From: Verrucomicrobiota bacterium | GTDB lineage: Bacteria > Verrucomicrobiota > Verrucomicrobiia > Opitutales > Oceanipulchritudinaceae | NCBI GenBank assembly: GCA_009908535.1 | Contig: JAAAOD010000146.1 | Location: forward strand, 1 to 9,949 | Direction: 5' to 3' | Length of the DNA stretch: 9,949 nt | Position numbers and translations under genes: made by a program | Shown here: positions 6,392-9,949 of the stretch, one piece after another | How positions within the stretch are numbered: position 1 is the first letter of the stretch | How the letters are laid out: each line of letters opens with the position of its first letter | The notes under the pieces: model-generated | What the model was told of the DNA's origin: nothing | The model's database searches: none | Seen by the model: the letters and a program-made list of their open reading frames with translations, nothing else

Positions 6392-6529
6392 TCAGAAAAC
6401 GCCCAGCAGGTGCAATGCCCCGAGGAAAAGCGGAAGGAGTACCATGAGAACCGTGATCACGATGAGGAGATTCCGGTGCCGTTGCGCTTTGGGGGACATC
6501 TCCTCCGGGGACTGCTCGGATTCGCTCAT
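6392..6529 (-). CDS. 45-residue single-helix membrane miniprotein, coupled to the upstream gene
   Basis: The product begins MSESEQSPEEMSPKAQRHRN and continues with one transmembrane helix (about residues 21-44), ending in LLGVF. The charged N-terminus with basic residues just before the helix predicts N-inside topology. The ATG at 6529 overlaps the TGA of the 595-residue gene as ATGA, and GGAGGG lies 7 bases before it, so translational coupling is strongly suggested. The frame is open further upstream (to about 6793), but that part is only a shadow of the large gene. I do not recognise a family. Its placement suggests it works with the large anchored protein, perhaps by helix contact in the membrane. 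Confidence 0.7.
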   Translation of the reverse strand: MSESEQSPEEMSPKAQRHRNLLIVITVLMVLLPLFLGALHLLGVF

Positions 6530-8313
6530 TCCGATCCCTCCATCTGCACGCTGAACCGAAAGCCGACAAAGCGGTTTCTTTCCGAGGGCTCCCTCGCTTC
6601 CTCCGGAATCGTCAGCAGGCGCTGCGGGGTGTCGCGGGCCGATCCCCCGATCGCGACGACGCGCTCGGGGACTTCCTCCCCGGCCACCCCGAGCCATTCC
6701 GAGACATTGCCAAGCAGATCGTAGAAGCCGAAATCGTTGGGGGTCGAGGTGCGGACGGGCTGCGTGGAGCGTTCCGTGGACTGGCTGCTCCAAAGGTTAT
6801 CGGCAATTGCCTCTCCCGAAACCGCCCCGAGGGCGTCAGTGAAGAGCAGCCGGGTCGGCAGGGAGACCGGGTAGGCGAGCAGCCAGCTCAAACGGCGCGA
6901 GAAAGAACGGGCCTCGGTCCAGGCAACGGAATCGACGGGCAGCTGGGGATTTACATTCTGCGAGGGATTTTCACCCATGACTTCCTCGTAAAGGCTCTGG
7001 GGCACTTCGCTCCGGTAGAGGAGCCGGCCGCTGTGACCGGGGACGGGAAGCAGATTGCGGTGCACACTTTTCAGCAGCATCGGGAGGGTGTCCCTCTTCT
7101 CATGAAGGAGAGCGACCTCGTCTTCGCGCAGGCGGCTCAGGTAGGCACTCTCGGGAAAGGCTCCGCGGAAGGCACGCACGGCGCGGTACCATTCCGAAAT
7201 CCGGTTGCGAAGATCACCGAAGGAACGGGTCCGCAGCAGCCGCCTCACTTCCTCGCGCATGGACCGGATTTCCGTGAACCGGGGCAGACTCGAAGCAGTG
7301 TCCTGCATGCGCTGGATGCTGGCGAGGATTTCCGGGTCCGCCTCTTCGCTCTCCGGGAACCGGGCCATGACCCGGTTCTGTAGAACTTCGGCTTCCTCTG
7401 TAAGGGCAAGTGCGCGCTCCGGGTCCTCGACGTCGAGGGCGATACGGGCTTCCTCGATCAGCCGGCGCACGCGGTTGCGGTCCTCGGCGATCTGGACCGA
7501 TTTCCAGGTGTCGCGGAATTGTTTGAGGCGGGCGAGAGAGGCAAAGCGGGAGCGGCGGTACTCCTCATTGAGCGTCTGCTGTTTCTCCAGGGCCCCTTCC
7601 ATGGCTGCAAGGGCCTCGTCGTAACGCCCTCCCTCGACCAGGGAAAGGGCCTGTTCGCGAAGACGGTCCGCTTCTGCGGCCAGTGGCCGGGTCTCAAGGT
7701 TGAGGATACGGTTGTTCAAGGTGTGCAGTCGACTGGGATCCCGTTCCGAGGAGCGGGGGTACTGGTCGTTGATTTCCTCCTGGAGGTTCCTCGCCCGGCG
7801 GTATTGCCCGAGGGCCTCCTCCTCTTTCCCGGCGGCCAGGCTTTCCTCCGCGGCGCTCTGCAGCCGCCGGGATTGGGCCATGAGGAATTTTCCCATCTCG
7901 TCGTCGCGTCTCGAGAGGAGTTCCTCAAGGGAATCAAGATCCGCCTTGGGAGCGATCTCGCTTCCGCGGAAACTGATGACGCGGCGCTGCTTCTCAATAG
8001 CCTGATCGAGCAGATCGAGCTCTTCCAGCGCCACCTCACCGGCAGCGCGCGCTTTCTGGAACTGCTGCAGCCGTTCATCCACTTCGGCGCGGAGCCGGTT
8101 GAGGTTGGGGTTGGCGAGGGGATCGCCCCGGTTGCCTGGCTCGGGCAGTTGGTCGCGCGTCGCTTCATCCAGCCGCGGACTGAATCTTGTGATGACAAGC
8201 ATCCCTGCAAAAAAGATGAGGACGGCGCAAATGAGGGCCAGGCGGAGGAAGAATTCCCGCTTGGCGCGTTGGACCTCGCTCGCGCGGGTTCCGTATTTCT
8301 GAAAGAGTCGCAT
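6526..8313 (-). CDS. Membrane-anchored helical-repeat protein with C-terminal FGE-sulfatase-like domain
   Basis: The 595-residue product has a basic N-terminus, one transmembrane helix (about 22-42) and a long exported part. Residues about 76-413 form five helical repeats of about 66 residues with a recurring G-x-x-E-x-AL core and a (Y/F)P-x-S turn, resembling TPR-like or coiled-coil hairpins. Residues about 428-590 look like an FGE-sulfatase (SUMF1/PvdO) domain: VPQSLYEEVMGENPSQNV, LPVDSVAWTEARSF, then NDFGFYDLLGNVSEWLG and a final RNRFVGFRFS. The domain is short (about 165 residues against roughly 250) and has no cysteine, so formylglycine generation is unlikely; a binding role such as ligand or protein recognition is more plausible. 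Cys29, in the membrane helix, is the protein's only cysteine. The gene lies divergent from tyrA and is coupled to a 45-residue membrane protein gene. No Shine-Dalgarno is visible. Confidence 0.88.
   Translation of the reverse strand: MRLFQKYGTRASEVQRAKREFFLRLALICAVLIFFAGMLVITRFSPRLDEATRDQLPEPGNRGDPLANPNLNRLRAEVDERLQQFQKARAAGEVALEELDLLDQAIEKQRRVISFRGSEIAPKADLDSLEELLSRRDDEMGKFLMAQSRRLQSAAEESLAAGKEEEALGQYRRARNLQEEINDQYPRSSERDPSRLHTLNNRILNLETRPLAAEADRLREQALSLVEGGRYDEALAAMEGALEKQQTLNEEYRRSRFASLARLKQFRDTWKSVQIAEDRNRVRRLIEEARIALDVEDPERALALTEEAEVLQNRVMARFPESEEADPEILASIQRMQDTASSLPRFTEIRSMREEVRRLLRTRSFGDLRNRISEWYRAVRAFRGAFPESAYLSRLREDEVALLHEKRDTLPMLLKSVHRNLLPVPGHSGRLLYRSEVPQSLYEEVMGENPSQNVNPQLPVDSVAWTEARSFSRRLSWLLAYPVSLPTRLLFTDALGAVSGEAIADNLWSSQSTERSTQPVRTSTPNDFGFYDLLGNVSEWLGVAGEEVPERVVAIGGSARDTPQRLLTIPEEAREPSERNRFVGFRFSVQMEGSE
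6536..6541 (-). promoter_or_regulatory. Shine-Dalgarno of the 45-residue gene
   Basis: GGAGGG on the minus strand lies within the last codons of the large gene, 7 bases before the ATG of the miniprotein gene. It supports the very short reading frame being translated. Confidence 0.65.
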
Positions 8314-8331
8314 GAAGGTGGAGGTTGAAGA

Positions 8332-8366
8332 ATTCTGCGGAAAGGCTCGGTTCTTCCCGGCAGAAT
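8332..8366. repeat. Inverted repeat in the divergent gap before tyrA
   Basis: ATTCTGC (8332-8338) and GCAGAAT (8360-8366) form a perfect 7-base inverted repeat. An inner GGAA/TTCC pair (8339-8342 with 8354-8357) could extend it past a 2-base bulge, leaving an 11-base loop. It begins 19 bases upstream of the large minus-strand gene's ATG, so it could be an operator or a leader hairpin for that gene. No U-tract follows, which argues against a terminator. Confidence 0.45.
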
Positions 8367-8456
8367 GGCAATCGGAACCTCGTCTTCAAGCTGAGTTCAT
8401 GCCCGATTGGAAAAAAAGGTTTTCAGGGGCGGGGGGCGGCGGCATAAAAGGCGGGA

Positions 8457-9302
8457 GTGTGCGGACAAATGACCATCCTCGGCCCGGGCCTTCTGGGCGC
8501 ATCCCTCGGCATGGCGGCCCGGCAGCGGGGCCTCGTGCAGCGGGTGCGGGTATGGGCGCGCCGCGCGGAGGCCCGCAATGCCTGTCTCGGGTCGGAATGG
8601 TGCGATTCGGTGGCGGAAGATCCGGCGGAGGCTGTCCGCGAGAGTGAAATTGTCGTTCTCTGCACCCCGGTCGACCGCATTGCTCCTCTCGTTGAACGGG
8701 TGCGCAGCGGTTTCGCCCCCGGGGCTCTCCTGACCGATGTTGGCAGCACGAAGGCCCGCATTTGCCGGGAGACAACCGCGGTCCTGCCCGCTGGGGTTCA
8801 CTTTGTCGGCTCCCATCCCATGGCCGGTTCTGAAAAGACGGGGATGGAAAACGCCCGGGAGGATCTTTTCAACGAACGGGCCTGCATCGTTACCCCGCTC
8901 GCGGCGACAAGCGGGGAGGCCACAGCGCGGATCGTCCATTTCTGGGAGGCCCTCGGCATGCGGGTAACCCGCCTTTCCCCCGAGGAGCATGACCGCATCG
9001 TCGCCGCCATCAGCCACCTACCCCACATGCTGGCCTCCCTCCTTTGTTCTCTCCTCGCGGAGAAGCCCGATCGCTGGAAAGCGCTCGCCGGAACCGGCCT
9101 CCTCGACACGACCCGCGTCGCCGCCGGCAGCTCCGGCCTGTGGACCTCCATCTGCGAGCATAACAGGGACCCCCTTCTCGGGGTGCTGGAGGAGTTCCGG
9201 ACCCTGTTGGCGGAGTTTTCCTCTGCGCTTCGCGAGGAGGATTGGAAGAAGGTTGCCGGCCTCCTCGAGGAAGCGCGCCTTTACCGGCAGGATCTGCAAT
9301 GA
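8457..9302 (+). CDS. tyrA: Prephenate dehydrogenase
   Basis: This enzyme oxidatively decarboxylates prephenate to 4-hydroxyphenylpyruvate with NAD(P)+, in tyrosine synthesis. The 281-residue product has an N-terminal dinucleotide-binding fold starting MTILGPGLLGASLG (Gly9, Gly11, Gly14) and the family motifs DVGSTK (94-99), GSHPMAGSE (118-126, with His120) and SHLPH (186-190), followed by GTGLLDTTRVAAGSSGLW (212-229). The length fits a monofunctional enzyme; no chorismate mutase or ACT domain is present. Two starts are possible: GTG 8457, used here because its extra MCGQ aligns with a short lead that I recall in relatives, or ATG 8469, which begins directly at the first beta strand with GGGAG 11 bases upstream. 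The stop overlaps the aroA ATG as ATGA, so the two genes should be co-translated. Confidence 0.95.
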   Translation: MCGQMTILGPGLLGASLGMAARQRGLVQRVRVWARRAEARNACLGSEWCDSVAEDPAEAVRESEIVVLCTPVDRIAPLVERVRSGFAPGALLTDVGSTKARICRETTAVLPAGVHFVGSHPMAGSEKTGMENAREDLFNERACIVTPLAATSGEATARIVHFWEALGMRVTRLSPEEHDRIVAAISHLPHMLASLLCSLLAEKPDRWKALAGTGLLDTTRVAAGSSGLWTSICEHNRDPLLGVLEEFRTLLAEFSSALREEDWKKVAGLLEEARLYRQDLQ

Positions 9303-9949
9303 GCCTTCCCGATCCATATCCGGTTCAGCCCTGGCGGGCCCCCTGCTCGGGCCGGATCCGTCCGCCCGGATCGAAAAGCCTGACCAATCGCGCCCTCGTT
9401 CTCGGCGCGCTCGCGGAGGGTCCGGTGCGCCTGCAAGGCGCTCTTTTCAGTCGCGATTCACGGCTGCTGGTGGACGCTCTCCGCCAGCTCGGCTTCCGGG
9501 TCGAGGCGGCGGCGGCGGAAGGGGAGATCCGGATCGGGGGGCGGGGAGGAGACATTCCTGTCGCCGAGGCCTCTCTGCAGGTCGGAAATGCCGGGACCGC
9601 CGCCCGTTTCCTTACCGCGCTTGTCTGTCTGCGCCGGGGCGGGTGCTACCACTTTGACGGGGACGAGGAGATGTACCGCCGCCCCATGGACGGCCTCTTC
9701 CGGGCCCTCGCCGACCTCGGGGCCCGCTTCACCTTTCACGGTGAACCCGGGAAATTCCCCTTCACGGTGGCAACAGACGGCCTCAAGCCCGGCCCCTGGG
9801 AGGTCGATGCCCGGGCCAGCAGCCAGATGCTCTCCGCGCTCCTCATGGTGGCCCCTTTCGCCGGGGGTGAGGTCTCCCTGCGCTGCGATCATGTCCGGCC
9901 CGCTTTTGTCGAGATGACGCAACGCCTCATGGGCTTGTTCGGAGCCATT
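9299..9949 (+). CDS. aroA: 3-phosphoshikimate 1-carboxyvinyltransferase (EPSP synthase), 3' end cut by window
   Basis: The enzyme joins shikimate 3-phosphate and phosphoenolpyruvate to give EPSP, the sixth step of the shikimate pathway, in the cytoplasm. The 217 visible residues are the N-terminal half of a protein usually about 430 long; the frame stays open to the window's end. Signature segments are PPGSKSLTNRAL (22-33, substrate-binding Lys26 and Ser27), VGNAGTAARFL (95-105), RRPMDGL (127-133), and ARASSQMLSALLM (171-183). The Gly-Asn-Ala-Gly-Thr-Ala loop is the class I form. The ATG at 9299 overlaps the tyrA stop (ATGA), with AGGA 6 bases before it, so translation is probably coupled to tyrA. 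aroA next to tyrA forms a small aromatic-amino-acid operon. Confidence 0.96.
   Translation, partial: MSLPDPYPVQPWRAPCSGRIRPPGSKSLTNRALVLGALAEGPVRLQGALFSRDSRLLVDALRQLGFRVEAAAAEGEIRIGGRGGDIPVAEASLQVGNAGTAARFLTALVCLRRGGCYHFDGDEEMYRRPMDGLFRALADLGARFTFHGEPGKFPFTVATDGLKPGPWEVDARASSQMLSALLMVAPFAGGEVSLRCDHVRPAFVEMTQRLMGLFGAI

Noticed and set aside
5998..6447. 149-residue plus-strand frame overlapping the 99-residue membrane gene
   Set aside because: It is Pro/Arg-rich with no hydrophobic segments, whereas the overlapping 99-residue frame shows three clean helices.
6392..6793. 133-residue extended form of the miniprotein
   Set aside because: Upstream of residue 89 it is an out-of-frame reading of the large gene; the ATGA junction and GGAGGG support starting at 6529.
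7519..8328. 269-residue plus-strand frame opposite the repeat protein
   Set aside because: It mirrors the codons of the minus-strand gene, whose transmembrane helix, repeats and FGE-like domain are coherent.
8397..9017. 206-residue minus-strand frame opposite tyrA
   Set aside because: It lies opposite a complete TyrA with all motifs; its composition is typical of an antisense shadow.

Overview
The window is high-GC DNA packed with short-gap, often overlapping genes and reads as an ordinary bacterial chromosome rather than a mobile element. No tRNA, rRNA, CRISPR, transposase or phage gene was seen. Gene content (tyrA overlapping aroA, a DsbD with a large N-terminal region, an FGE-sulfatase-like domain on a membrane-anchored helical protein, weak Shine-Dalgarno use) would fit a Gram-negative of the Verrucomicrobiota/Opitutae type. 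That assignment is an inference from general impression, not from a marker gene.

Left part (1-4770): a plus-strand polytopic membrane protein, cut by the window's left edge, runs tail-to-tail into a four-gene minus-strand cluster. In transcription order the cluster is dsbD (4770-2629), a stand-alone cyclic-nucleotide-binding domain protein (2561-2190), an exported BCP-type peroxiredoxin (2138-1623) and an exported thioredoxin-fold protein whose first active-site cysteine is replaced by serine (1650-1159). DsbD moves electrons from cytoplasmic thioredoxin to the periplasm, and the two exported thiol proteins downstream are plausible clients. The cluster therefore looks like an envelope thiol-redox and peroxide-defence operon with an odd nucleotide-sensor-like gene inside it.

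Middle part (4771-6529): a RimL-type GNAT acetyltransferase (+) and an exported DUF3016-type protein (-) converge with a 6-base gap. A 99-residue three-helix membrane protein (+) diverges from the DUF3016 gene and converges with a 45-residue single-helix protein (-). The DUF3016 gene has the best promoter in the window, so close to the ATG that the transcript should be nearly leaderless.

Right part (6392-9949): a 595-residue minus-strand protein has an N-terminal membrane anchor, five helical repeats of about 66 residues and a C-terminal FGE-sulfatase-like domain without catalytic cysteines. It shares an ATGA junction with the 45-residue membrane protein. A 143-base divergent gap with an inverted repeat and a G-rich tract separates it from tyrA (prephenate dehydrogenase). 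tyrA overlaps aroA (EPSP synthase) by ATGA, and aroA is cut by the right edge. These two genes form an aromatic amino acid operon.

The least explained items are the repeat plus FGE-like protein with its coupled miniprotein, the PiT-like motifs in the left-edge membrane protein, and the SxxC thioredoxin-like protein inside the DsbD cluster. No clearly new defence or mobile system is visible.
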